DNA of 64,000 nt from Cervus elaphus (taxonomy: Eukaryota > Chordata > Mammalia > Artiodactyla > Cervidae): the NCBI RefSeq assembly GCF_910594005.1, contig NC_057825.1:53847037-53911036 (forward strand). Reading direction: 5' to 3'. Positions 48,301 to 57,708 of this stretch are shown in pieces; position 1 is the stretch's first letter; the number at the start of each line of letters is the position of its first letter. The notes beneath the pieces were generated by a model that was given only the letters and a program-made list of their open reading frames with translations, was not told the DNA's origin and did no database searches. Made by a program: the position numbers and the translations under genes.

Positions 48301-49208
48301 GCCTGTAATGCTATGAACCTTCCCCTTAGCACTGCTTTTACAGTGTCCCATAGGTTTTGGGTTGTTGTGTTTTCATTTTCATTCATTTCTATACATATTT
48401 TGATTTCTTTTTTGATTTCTTCTATGATTTGTTGGTTATTCAGAAGCGTGTTATTTAGCCTCCCTATGTTTGAATTTTTAACAATTTTTTTCCTGTAATT
48501 GAGATCTAATCTTACTGCACTGTGGTCAGAAAAGATGACTGGAATGATTTCAATTTTTTTGAATTTTCCAAGACTAGATTTATGGCCCAGGATGTGATCT
48601 ATTCTGGAGAAGGTTCCGTGTGCACTTGAGAAAAAGGTGAAGTTGCTTGTTTTGGGGTGAAATGTCCTATAGATATCAATTAGGTCTAGCTGGTCCATTG
48701 TGTCATTTAAAGTTTGTGTTTCCTTGTTAATTTTCTGTTTAGTTGATCTATCCATAGTTGTGAGTGGGGTATTAAAGTCTCCCACTATTATTGTGTTACT
48801 ATTAATTTCCTCTTTCATACTCGTTAGTGTTTGCCGTACATATTGCGGTGCTCCTATGTTGGGTGCATATATATTTATAATTGTTATATCTTCTTCTTGG
48901 ATTGATCCTTTGATCATTATGTAGTGTCCTTCTTTGTTTCTTTTCACAGCTTTTATTTGAAAGTCTATTTTATCTGATATGAGTATTGCAACTCCTGCTT
49001 TCTTTTGGTCTCCATTTGCATGAAATATTTTTTTCCAGCCCTTCACTTTTAGTCTGTATGTGTCTCTTGTTTTGAGGTGGGTCTCTTGTAGACAGCATAT
49101 ATGGGGGTCTTGTTTTTGTATCCATTCAGCCAATCTTTGTCTTTTGGTTGGGGCATTCAACCCATTTACATTTAAGGTAATTATTGATAGGTGTGGTCCC
49201 GTTGCCAT
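45390..49208 (-). CDS. L1 ORF2 protein: endonuclease and reverse transcriptase
   Basis: An intact 1272-residue ORF2p, close to the usual 1275 of mammalian L1. The protein nicks chromosomal DNA and reverse-transcribes L1 RNA at the nick. The N-terminal apurinic-type endonuclease (residues about 1-235) keeps N13, E42 (LQETH), Y114, D144 and N146 (GDFN), D204 and the SDH pair D228/H229. The reverse transcriptase has NYRPISLMN, SIDAEKAFDKIQH, GTRQGCPLSPLLFN and the catalytic FADD at residues 699-702 (47103-47114). The C-terminal Cys-rich motif is C1129-x3-C1133-x7-H1141-x4-C1146, followed by the WKQPRCPSADEW region. The chosen start ATGGCAACGGGACC is the first ATG after ORF1, 51 bases downstream, and agrees with family N-termini. 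I see no stop, frameshift or lost catalytic residue. Activity was not tested and cannot be inferred from motifs alone. Confidence 0.95.
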   Translation of the reverse strand: MATGPHLSIITLNVNGLNAPTKRQRLAEWIQKQDPHICCLQETHLKTRDTYRLKVKGWKKIFHANGDQKKAGVAILISDKIDFQIKAVKRNKEGHYIMIKGSIQEEDITIINIYAPNIGAPQYVRQTLTSMKEEINSNTIIVGDFNTPLTTMDRSTKQKINKETQTLNDTMDQLDLIDIYRTFHPKTSNFTFFSSAHGTFSRIDHILGHKSSLGKFKKIEIIPVIFSDHSAVRLDLNYRKKIVKNSNIGRLNNTLLNNQQIIEEIKKEIKICIEMNENENTTTQNLWDTVKAVLRGRFIALQAYIKKQEKSQINNLTLHLKQLEKEEMKNPRVSRRKEILKIKAEINAIETKETIAKINKAKSCFFEKINKIDKPLARLIKKQREKNQINKIRNENGEITTDNTEIQRIIRDYYQQLYANKMDNLDEMDKFLEKYNFPKLNQEEIEDLNRPITGKEIETVIKNLPANKSPGPDGFTAEFYQKFREELTPTLLKLFQKIAEEGKLPNSFYEATITLIPKPDKDATKKENYRPISLMNIDAKILNKILANRIQQHIKKIIHHDQVGFIPGMQGFFNIRKSINVIHHINKLKDKNHMIISIDAEKAFDKIQHSFMIKTLQKAGIEGTYLNIIKAIYDKPTASITLNGEKLKAFPLKSGTRQGCPLSPLLFNIVLEVLATAIRAEKEVKGIQIGKEEVKLSLFADDMILYIENPKDSTRKLLELINEYSKVAGYKINTQKSLAFLYTNNEKTEREIKETIPFTIATKRIKYLGVYLPKETKDLYIENYKTLMKEIKEDTNRWRNIPCSWIGRINIVKMAILPKAIYRFNAIPIKLPTVFFTELDQRISQFVWKYKKPRIAKVILKKKNGTGGINLPDFRLYYKATVIKTVWYWHKDRNIDQWNRIESPEINPRTYGHLIFDKGGKDIQWKKDNLFNKWCWENWSTTCKRMKLEHFLTPYTKINSKWIKDLNVRPETIKLLEENIGKTLSDINHSKILYDPPPRILEIKAKLNKWDLMKLKSFCTTKETISKVKRQPSDWEKIIANEETDKGLISKIYKQLLQLNSRKINDPIKKWARELNRHFSKEDIQMANKHMKRCSTSLIIREMQIKTTMRYHYTPVRMAAIQKSTSNKCWRGCGEKGTRLHCWWECKLVQPLWKTVWRFLKKLEIELPYDPAIPLLGIHTEETRSERDTCTPMFIAALFIIARTWKQPRCPSADEWIRKLWYIYTMEFYSAVKKNSFEPVLMRWMKLEPLIQSEVSQKDKEHYSILTHIYGI

Positions 49209-49259
49209 TTACTTTGTTGTTTTGGGTTCACGTTTATACAACCTTTCTGCATTTCCTGT

Positions 49260-50187
49260 CTAGAGAAGATCCTTTAGCATTTGTTGAAGAGCTGGTTTGG
49301 TGGTGCTGAATTCTCTCAGCTTTTGCTTATCTGTAAAGCTTTTGAGTTCTCCTTCATATCTGAATGAGATCCTTGCTGGATACAGTAATCTAGGTTGTAG
49401 ATTATTCTCTTTCATTACTTTCAGGACGTCCTGCCATTCCCTTCTGGCCTGGAGGGTTTCTATTGATAGGTCAGCTGTTATCCTTATGGGAATCCCTTTG
49501 TGTGTTATTTGTTGTTTTTCCCTTGCTGCTTTTAATATTTGTTCTTTGTGTTTGATCTTTGTTAGTTTGATTAATATGTGTCTTGGGGTGTTTCGCCTTG
49601 GGTTTATCCTGTTTGGGACTCTCTGGGTTTCTTGGACTTGAGTGGCTATTTCCTTCCCCATTTTAGGGAAGTTTTCAGCTATTATCTCCTCGAGTATTTT
49701 CTCATGGCCTTTCTTTTTGTCTTCTTCTTCTGGAACTCCTATGATTCGAATGTTGGGGCGTTTCACAGTGTCCCAGAGGTCCCTGAGGTTGTCCTCATTT
49801 CTTTTGATCCTTTTTTCTTTTTTCCTCTCTGCTTCATTTATTTCCACCATTTTATCTTCTACCTCACTTATCCTATCTTCTGCCTCCGTTATTCTACTCT
49901 TGGTTCCCTCCAAAGTGTTTTTGATCTCATTCATTGCATTGTTCATTTTTAATTGACTCTTTTTTATTTCTTCTAGGTCTTTATTAAACAATTCTTGAAT
50001 CTTTTCAATCTTTGTCTCCAGGCTATTTATCTGTAACTCCATTTTGTTTTCAAGATTTTTGGATCATTTTTATTATCATTATTCTAAATTCTTTTTCAGG
50101 TAGATTCCCTATCTCCTCCTCTTTTGTTTGACTTGGTGGGCATTTTTCATGTTCCTTTACCTGTTGGGTATTTCTTTGCCTTTTCAT
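49260..50187 (-). pseudogene. L1 ORF1 (RNA-binding protein), frameshifted
   Basis: ORF1p normally forms coiled-coil trimers that coat L1 RNA. The expected start is the ATG at 50185-50187 (MKRQRNTQQVKEHEK). That frame runs 45 codons to a TGA at 50050-50052. The correct reading continues in another frame, which is open from an ATG at 50042 to the stop at 49260 (260 residues). That part holds the coiled coil (about 1-75: LETKIEKIQELFNKDLEE), the RRM region (RPNIRIIGVPEEE) and the C-terminal domain (TADLSIETLQARREWQ). The shift is explained by five A residues (plus-strand T at 50056-50060) where I expect four. A total length of 928 bases, one more than a multiple of three, agrees. Internal initiation at 50042 would give a product lacking the N-terminus and a little of the coiled coil. 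Confidence 0.88.
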
Positions 50188-51668
50188 CTTGTTTAGATTG
50201 CTGTGTCTGGAGTGGACTTTCTGTATTCTGGCGGTCTGTGGTTCCTTTTTATTGTGGAGGATTTACCCAGTGGGTGGGGTTAGACGATTGGCTTGTCAAG
50301 GTTTCCCGGTTAGGGAAGCTTGCGTCAGTGTACTGGTGCGTGGAACTTGATTTCTTCTTTTTGGAGAGCAATGGAGTGCCCAGTAATGAGTTTTGAGATG
50401 GGTCTATGTGTTAGGTGTCACCTTGGGCAGCCTGTATGTTGACATTCGGGGCTATGTTCCTGTGTTGCTGGAGAATTTGCATGGTATGTCTTGCTCTAAA
50501 ACTTACTGGCTCTTGGGTGGTGGTTGGTTTCAGTGTAGGTATGGAGGCTTTTGGACGGTCACTTATTGCTTAAAGTTCCATGTAGTCAGGAGTTTTCTGG
50601 TGTTCTCAGGTTTTGGGCTTAAGTTTCCTGCCTCTGGATTTCAGTTTTATTCTTCCTGTAGTCTCAGGACTTCTCCAACTATACAGCACTGATAATAAAA
50701 CTTCTAGGTTAATGGCGAAAAGATTCTCCCCTGTTAGGGACACCCAGAGAGGTTCACAGAGTTACATGAACAGGAGAAAAGGGAGGAGGGAGATAGAGAT
50801 GAGCAGGAGGAGAAAAAGGGGGACTCAAGAGGAGAGAGACAGATCTACGCAGCTGTCTGTTCCCAGAGTGTTCTCCGTATCTCAGACACCTACAAGGATT
50901 CACAGAATTGGATTGGGAAGAGAAGGGGAAAGGAGGAAATAGAGGTGTTCTGAGGTAGAAAACAGAGAGTCAAGATTGGGAGAGAATAATCTTCGGTTTA
51001 AAGATAGGGCTTCTCTTTTTTTTTTTTTTTGGTAAGGTTATAGTGTAGTGAAAATGAAAATGAAGAGTAGTAGAGGAGTTCTAGAGGACTTTAAAAGAAA
51101 TAAGAGAAAAAGAAAAATAGAAAATAAAAGAGAAAACGGAAAGGAAAAAAAAGAAGAAAAAAGTAGAAAAAGAAAAAAAAAAAAAAAAAAAAGAAAGAAG
51201 AAAAAAAAAATTTTTTTTTCCCCCTAATTAAAAAAATCGTAAAAATCTATGAAAATGAAAGTTAAGGAGTAATGGGGGAGTAATAGGGAATTTTAAAGGA
51301 AAATAAAAGAGAAAAAATAAAAAAGAAAAAATATAAAAAGAAAAAAAATTTTTTTTTTTTCCTTACTTAGAAAAAAAAAAGTAAAAATATATCTAGGAGT
51401 TTCTCTGGAGCTGTTGCGGTCAGTGTGGGTTCGGCTCAGTTTCAGATAGCTCCTCGTTCCAGCTTACACTTCTCGATATCTACAGGGCCCTTCCGTGAAG
51501 TCGGTGTTTCCTAGAGGGATTTTAATCTGTTGCACCAGTCCCTTCTGAAGCGGTTCCCTTTGTTTATTTGGCTTCTGTTTGCCGGTCTCTTCAGAGCCTC
51601 ATTTCCGCCCTGATACAGGCGGGCGGAGGTGGACTGTTATTCAGTTAGCTAGTTCCGTTGCGCTGCTA

Positions 51669-51800
51669 GGAGGGGCTGACGCTGCGGGGATGGGCTGGCG
51701 CTGCGGGGTGGGGCTGACGCTGCTGGGAGGGGCTGACGCTGCGGGGATGGGCTGGCGCTGCGGGGCGGGGCTGGCGCTGCCGGGAGGGGCTGACGCTGCT
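51669..51800. repeat. GC-rich tandem repeat in L1 5' UTR
   Basis: About 6.7 units of 18-20 bases of the type GGGGCTGACGCTGCGGGGAT, alternating GACGCTGC and GGCGCTGC variants. It lies in the distal 5' UTR. Unit number probably differs between copies or individuals. Confidence 0.92.
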
Positions 51801-52578
51801 TTCTCCGTCTGCGCTGCTCAGGCTCCCGGCTGTTCTATATGGAGCGCGCCCCGCGCTGCGCCAGGTTCCAGCCCTCGGGTGTTACACAAAAGCGCGGAAG
51901 GAAAAGCTGCGCCTGCTCTCTGTGCCTTCCCCGTCAGAGCGGTCCAGGCAGCGAGGGGCTTGATGGGCGCACTCTCCCCAGGTGTGGCGCACTCACTCCC
52001 TTCCGCGGACCTAGTCTCAGTTTCCGCTGGCGCCCGACGGGTGCGCGCGCCTTCCGCCCTCTGCGTCCCCAGCCCCAGTCCCCGCCCGCGCCGGTCGGGT
52101 GTCTGCGCCCTGTGTCTCGCCGCGACCTTCCCCTCCCCCCTGCCTCCTGCCTCCGGCGGGGCTGGGCGGGTCCGCAGCCTGCGACCTCTTCTTGGGACTT
52201 TCTCCGTCCCTTTGTTCTGCGAACGGCCGGCAGTGTGTTCCGGCCGGTTAATTTTCTCTCTTTTGGTCTCCCACAGTTCAAGTTGGCACCTCACAAAAGC
52301 TCCCTCCGATTGTCCTCAGGGCACTCAGGCCCGGACCCTAGCCCAAGCAAGGCCGCCTAAGACTCCCTTCCCCGGACGGGTCTCCGTCCTTAGCTCTTTT
52401 GTCTCACTTTTTATCTTTTATATTTTGTCCTACCTCCTTTCGAAGACAATGGTCTGCTTTTCTGGGCGCCTGATGACCTCAGCTAGCGATCAGAAGTTGT
52501 TTTGTGAGGTTTGCTCTGCATTCAGTTATTCTTTTGATGAATTTGTAGGAGAGAAACTGGTCTCCCCGTCCTACTCCT

Positions 52579-52590
52579 CCGCCATCTTGG
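52579..52590 (-). promoter_or_regulatory. Putative YY1 site at L1 5' edge
   Basis: The plus strand CCGCCATCTTGG contains CCATNTT, the core YY1 motif. It lies 12-23 bases inside the L1 5' end, matching the placement in human L1. Binding was not shown here. Confidence 0.65.
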
Positions 52591-52602
52591 CTCCTCCTCC
52601 TG

Positions 52603-52615
52603 TATTTCTACTTTT
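52603..52615. repeat. Target-site duplication of full-length L1, right copy
   Basis: TATTTCTACTTTT, identical to 45031-45043, followed by ATATT. The empty-site sequence at the nick is therefore CTTTT/ATATT. Confidence 0.93.
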
Positions 52616-52711
52616 ATATTTCTTCTTAAATTGTGTTTAAATTCCTTGAATTTCAAAGATTGAATTCACCACTTTGTATACATTATATTACTTAGACTTG
52701 GATTTAAACAA

Positions 52712-52915
52712 TAATGTTTGAGCATCTACTTGGATCTAAATATCCAGTCAAATTTTTGTCATGCACATTGACCATATCAAATATGTAAGACACTGAGATA
52801 ACATGTATTATTATATTTACTTTACAGATTTTGTCACCAACATCAAAATTTCTCAAGAGCAACAGACTGAGTTTGAAAGCAGGGAACTTGACATCAAGCT
52901 CCAAACCCTTTCCTG
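52712..52915 (-). repeat. Possible MIR SINE
   Basis: The order is weakly MIR-like: TGTTTGAGCATCTACTTGG, then ATTATATTTACTTTACAGATTTTG, then GCAGGGAACTTGACATC. It is highly diverged. Confidence 0.35.
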
Positions 52916-53643
52916 TACAAAATTCACCACTTAACATCATACTCAATACAGAGAAGACATTTGTTAAATGAATAGTTAAAAGAACTCAATGATAATGTCA
53001 TAAAAGCCACTCAAGTAGAGACATGCATTATGATAATATCAACTTCTTACAAATCAATCAGTTACATGGATATCATCCTGAAGAGACTGCAAAAACCACA
53101 GAAAATTTTGAGAAGGGAATTAAGTGACGACCTTTGAAGACTAAATAGTGGAGATGTGCAGGGCAGCATAATATGGGAATAGATTAGGGACAAAATAGAC
53201 AGTTAAGAGACAGTTGTAATTCAGATAATGGGTTCAAGAATCCCTTCGCTACTGGGTCAAAATTTAAAAGTGTCTGCTCCTTTCCACATAGTACTAACAC
53301 CCTAAATTGGAATAGCAGCTCTAGCTATTTGTGCACTCAGCCCCTCTTCCTCATTTCCTCCTACTCTTACTCATGAATTTCCTTGTGGAATCAGTGCACA
53401 TTTTCCCTATTATCCACTAGATATTGTGGAATGAGTGGGGGAGGGAGTTGAAATAGACTATGTCTTATTCATCTTTGAAAACTTCAAGACCATGTTTCCC
53501 ACCCTGTTCTCCAATAAGGTTCGGACTTACTGAAATGAACCAAATAAAACAAGTGTCCTGTGTAGAAATTCTCCAAGTTTTACTTTCCTAATATGTCTTA
53601 TAAATTCCTAAGGAAGGGATTCAGTTTATAGCTTTCAACATTT

Positions 53644-53758
53644 TATTTTTTTGTCCACACTGTATGGCATATGGGATCTTTGCTCCCAGCCAGGAATGGG
53701 ACCCATGCCCTCTGCATCGGACGTACAGAGTCATAACCACTGGACCACAAGGGAAATC
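53644..53758 (-). mobile_element. CHR-type SINE, partial
   Basis: A minus-strand CHR SINE: GGCATATGGGATCTTTGCTCC, GGGACCCATGCCCTCTGC, and the head complement ATAACCACTGGACCACAAGGG. Confidence 0.78.
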
Positions 53759-55578
53759 ATCTCAAACTTTTAGAACCACAGATTTTTCTCCCTCCTACCA
53801 CCTCCAAGGAATATTTATTTCTGGGATCAATTTCTCTGAGTACAGCTGTGATAACATTGTTCAAAGATTTAGCATAGTGTCACAATTGAAGAAGTTGCCC
53901 CCTAAATGTTCATTAAATCAAAGAATGCCTCTGTAAAAGTCAATCACACTTTAAATTTTAATTATCTTGTTTTACAATTTTGCTGGCATTTTAGTACTGC
54001 TACTTAAGTTGTGATATTTTTCTCTGTTTACCCACTTGTATTTACAGTGCTTGATCTTGGACTCTTAGCTTTAATATTATGCATCATAAATCCTCCTTGT
54101 TTAACAGTTTAATTGCCTCTACATTTGTTTATCCTTATGAAGATGAAAGACAGAAGACATTTTCTCATACCAGCTGATAAGACTCTGAGTTTTGACACAC
54201 AAATCTCAACTAAGGCTCATTCTTTGCTTGTGTTACCTGCACTCTGTGTCCAGAGCAGATTGTCTATGACTTACTCCATGTTATCTTCATTCTGGGATCC
54301 AGGCTAAGAAGTACATATATACTATGTCAGACTTTGGACAAAAGAAGAGAGAGAATGTGGTGAAATTCCATGGCAGTCTTAAAACTTATGCCCTGATGTG
54401 GCAGACAGCATTTCCCTCACTCTTCTTTGGACTAAGCAAGTCAATGACTAAACCCCATGTCAGTGGGAGTCTTATACTCCTTTCACAGGACAGGAGCAGC
54501 AAACATTTTTAACACAATAAGGTCTATCCACTACACTGGATTTCTCCTTTCCAGTTTGGTCCAGATCTTATGAACAGGTACAAATTAATCTATCAAAGCA
54601 TCCTGGCTTTTAAGTACATAAAAAATGAAATTATTACAATTTTATCTTTCTCACTTCATGTTCTAGTAGACAAATTTAATCTTCTTCAGATCCACTGCTC
54701 TATGATTTTAATATTAACTAAAATTCTGGACAACCTGCTTCTGCTTCTGGAATGTTAATAAACCATCATTTATTTCTCTAGCTAAGGATATAGTGAATTC
54801 ATAGATTCATGCATATTGATTGCTATTAAGTAGTGGTAGCTACCACATTCTGAATCCATTCTCTGACTGCCAAAATCCACTGAGTTGATTCAAGATACAA
54901 AACAATTAAATAAGATAACTAAAAACATTGTCTCTGTGAAAGTAATTTTAATCATGAGCTTTAAAGTGAATAGTTTACAATTTATGCCTGTTTACTGTGC
55001 AACACAATAAGTTTATGTGTTCCATAAAAAGTCAGATAAACTGTGTTGTAAGCTTTATTTTATCACAACAGTAAGCTCTGTTCATATTTACTTACTGCTC
55101 AGGAATCATGAATCATCTGCTCACAACCTAGAATAATAATGATGATGTTGATATATAGCACATGGTTAATAAAGTTGTTCAGTTTTCCCTTGAACAAACT
55201 ACAACCCCACTGACAAACATAAACCTTTACTATTTTGTTCAATTAAAGTTACAGCATTTTTCTGCAGGCACAGACTGTATCTTGCACAGTAAGTGGTTTA
55301 ATTATAAAGTCAATAGAAAAATATTTAAAAGCAAAATAAATATACTCAAAACTCAAATTGGTGATTTTCATTCATCCTTACTTAATCTGATCAAAGTAGG
55401 ATATTCACCTGTTTAATATTAGATATTTTTAGAGCCACTGTGTTGCCCAATTCCAGAGATTATCATTTTCATATTTTTAATGACTGCCACATTGGGATGG
55501 CACATAGAATATAATGGAAATGGTGCCCCCAGAGTAAGAAATTTTCAGTGTGATAATATACACTGATCCATGGTTTGC

Positions 55579-57708
55579 CTCCAGTCAGTCAGTTCAGTCT
55601 CTCAGTCCTGTTGGACTCTTTGCAACCCCATGGACTGCAGCACGCCAGGCCTCGCTGTTCATCACCAACTCCCAAAGTTCACTCAAACTCATGTCCATTG
55701 AATCAGTGATGCCATCCAACCATCTCATCCTCTGCCATCCCCTTCTCCTCCCACTTTCAATCTTTCCCAGCATCAGGGTCTTTTCAAATGAGTCAGCTCT
55801 TTGCATCAGGTGGCCAAAGTATTAGAGTTTCAGCTTCAGCATCAGTCCTTCCAATGAATATTCAGGACTGATTTCCTTTAGAATGGACTTGTTGGATCTC
55901 TTTGCAGTCCAAGGGACTCCCAAGAGCACACTCCAACACCACAGTTCAAAATCATCAATTCTTCAGCATTCAGTTGTCTTTATAGTCCAACTCTCACATC
56001 CATACATGGCTACTGAAAAAAACATAGCTTTGACTAGGTAGACCTTTGTTGACAAAGTAATGTCTCTGCTTTTTAATATGCTGTCTAGGTTGGTCATAAC
56101 TTCCTTCCAAGGAGTAAGTGTCTTTTAATTTCATGGCTGCAGTCACAATCTGCAGTCATTTTGGAGCCCCCCAAAATAAAGTCTGTCACTGTTTCCACAG
56201 TTTCCCCATCTATTTGCCATGAAGTGATGGGCCTGGATGCCACTATCTTAGTTTTCTGAATGTTGAGCTTTAAGCCAACTTTTTCACTCTCCTCTTTCAC
56301 TTTCATCAAGAGGCTCTTTACTTATTCTTTGCTTTCTGCCATAAGGGTGGTGTCCTCTGCATATCTGAGGATACTGATATTTCTCCTTGCAATCTTGATT
56401 CCAGCTTGAGCTTCATCCTGCCCAGTGTTTCTCATGATGTACTCTGCATATAAGTTAAATAAGCAGGGTGACAATATACAGCCTTGACGTACTCCTTTTC
56501 CTATTTGGAACCAGTCTGTTGTTCCATGTCCAGTTCTAACTGTTGCTTCCTGACCTGCATACAGATTTCTCAGGAGGTAGGTGGGGTGGTCTGGTATTCC
56601 CATCTCCTGAAGAATTTCCACAGTTTGTCATGATCCACACAGTCAAAGGCTTTGGCATAGTCAATAAAGCAGAAATAGATGCTTTTCTGGAACTCTCTTG
56701 CTTTTTCAGTGATCTAGCTGATGTTGGCAATTTGATCTTTGGTTCCTCTGCCTTTTCTAAATCCAGTTTGAACATCTGGAAGTTCATGGTTCACGTACTG
56801 TTGAAGCCTGGATTGGAGAATCCTGAGCATTAATTTACTAGTGTGTGAGATGAGTGCAATTGTGCAGTGCTCTGAGCATTCTACGGCATTGCCTCTCTTT
56901 GAGATTGGAATGAAAACTGACATTTTCCAGTCCTGTGGCCACTGCTGAGTTTTCCAAATTTGCTGGCATATTGAGTGCAGCACTTTCACAACATCATCTT
57001 TTAGGATCTGACATAGTTCAACTGGAATTCCACCACCTCCACTAGCTTTGTTAATAGCGATGCTTCCTAAGACCCACTTGACTTTGCATTCCAGGATGTC
57101 TGACTCTAGGTGAGTGATCATACCATTGTGGTTATCTGGGTCATGAAGATCTTTTTTGTATAGTCTTCTGTGTATTCTTTCCACCTCTTCTTAATATCTT
57201 CTGCTTCTGTTAGATCCATACAATTTCTGTCCTTTATCGAACCCACCTTTGCATGAAATGTTCCCTTGGTATCTCTAATTTTCTTGAATAGATCTCTAGT
57301 CTTTCCCATTCTGTTGTTTTCCTCTATTTCTTTGTGTTGATCACTGAGGAAAGGTTTCTTATCTCTCCTTGCTCTTCTTCGGAACTCTGCATTCAGATGG
57401 ATATATCTTTCCTTTTCTGCTTTGCTGTTTGCTTCTCTTCTTATCACAGCTATTTGTAAGGCCTCCTCAGACAGGCATTTTGCTTTTTTGCATTTCTTTT
57501 TCTTGGGGATGGTTTTGATCCCTGTCTCCTGTACAATGTCAGGAACCTCTGTCCATAGTTCTTCAGGCACTCTATCAGATCTAATCCCTTGAATCTATTT
57601 GTCACTTGCACAGTATCATCGTAAGGGATTTGATTTAGGTCATACCTAAATGGTGTAGTGGCTTTCCCTACTTTCTTCAATTTAAGTCTGAATTTCATTT
57701 TGCCTTCA
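55579..57708 (-). mobile_element. BovB LINE, longest antisense copy
   Basis: A minus-strand BovB of about 2.1 kb, from GGCAAAATGAAATTCAGAC-type sequence near 57700 to the 3' end CAGTTCAGTCTCTCAGTCC near 55590. Much of the post-endonuclease coding region is present, with several frameshifts and no complete protein. The plus-strand frame 56543-56833 is antisense noise. Confidence 0.95.
55590..57700 (-). pseudogene. BovB reverse transcriptase, broken
   Basis: Consecutive minus-strand pieces: 57450-57698 (PYDDTVQVTNRFKGLDLIE), 57118-57570 (GIKTIPKKKKCKKAKCLSEE), 56714-57184 (ALISHTSKLMLRILQSRLQQ, RGTKDQIANIS), 56322-56621 (HPTYLLRNLYAGQEATVRTG, RQGCILSPCLFNLY), 56094-56309 (LNIQKTKIVASRPITSWQ) and 55594-55806 (C-terminal RGWQRMRWLDGITDSMDMSL). 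The pieces overlap or abut, so frameshifts more than long deletions have broken the gene. The catalytic box (56352-56363) reads YAED, replacing the first catalytic Asp by Glu, independent of the frameshifts. Confidence 0.92.

Larger units (their letters stand above)
45041..52602 (-). mobile_element. Full-length ruminant L1 LINE
   Basis: A complete L1 of about 7.56 kb on the minus strand. From 5' to 3' it has a GC-rich 5' UTR (52602-50188), ORF1 (50187-49260, frameshifted), a 51-base spacer (49259-49209), ORF2 (49208-45390, intact), a 3' UTR of about 350 bases containing the G-rich segment complementary to 45140-45180, and a poly-A tail. An exact 13-bp target duplication brackets it, and the empty site reads CTTTT/ATATT, the L1 endonuclease preference TTTT/A. 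The perfect duplication and unbroken 1272-codon ORF2 argue for a recent insertion compared with every other element here. The subfamily is not determined. Confidence 0.95.
50188..52602 (-). promoter_or_regulatory. L1 5' UTR with internal promoter
   Basis: About 2.4 kb of non-coding sequence upstream of ORF1. The distal part (51560-52400) is strongly GC- and CpG-rich. The proximal part (50950-51400) is A+G-rich with long A and T runs. In L1s this region carries an internal RNA polymerase II promoter. The 5' edge on the minus strand reads GGAGGAGGAGCCAAGATGG, and the AAGATGGCGG within it (52579-52590 on plus) fits a YY1 site, as in human L1 where YY1 sets the start site. Open frames inside (for example 51818-52294 minus) have no recognisable domains. 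Confidence 0.8.

Noticed and set aside
45532..49952. Plus-strand open frames of 60-124 codons, several hydrophobic, through the L1
   Set aside because: They lie antisense to ORF2 and ORF1. The A-rich sense strand depletes stops on the complement and yields Phe-, Leu- and Ser-rich frames that mimic membrane proteins.
51669..51800. GC-rich tandem units considered as a CRISPR-like array
   Set aside because: Units are contiguous with no unique spacers, lie inside an L1 5' UTR, and the genome is mammalian.
51818..52294. 158-codon minus-strand frame in the L1 5' UTR
   Set aside because: GC-rich, low-complexity Arg/Gly/Ala protein with no domain. The region is explained by the L1 5' UTR.
45041..52602. 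The L1 considered as a novel reverse-transcriptase system
   Set aside because: All motifs, their order and the insertion site match ordinary mammalian L1. Its interest lies in its youth and near-intactness, not in novelty of type.
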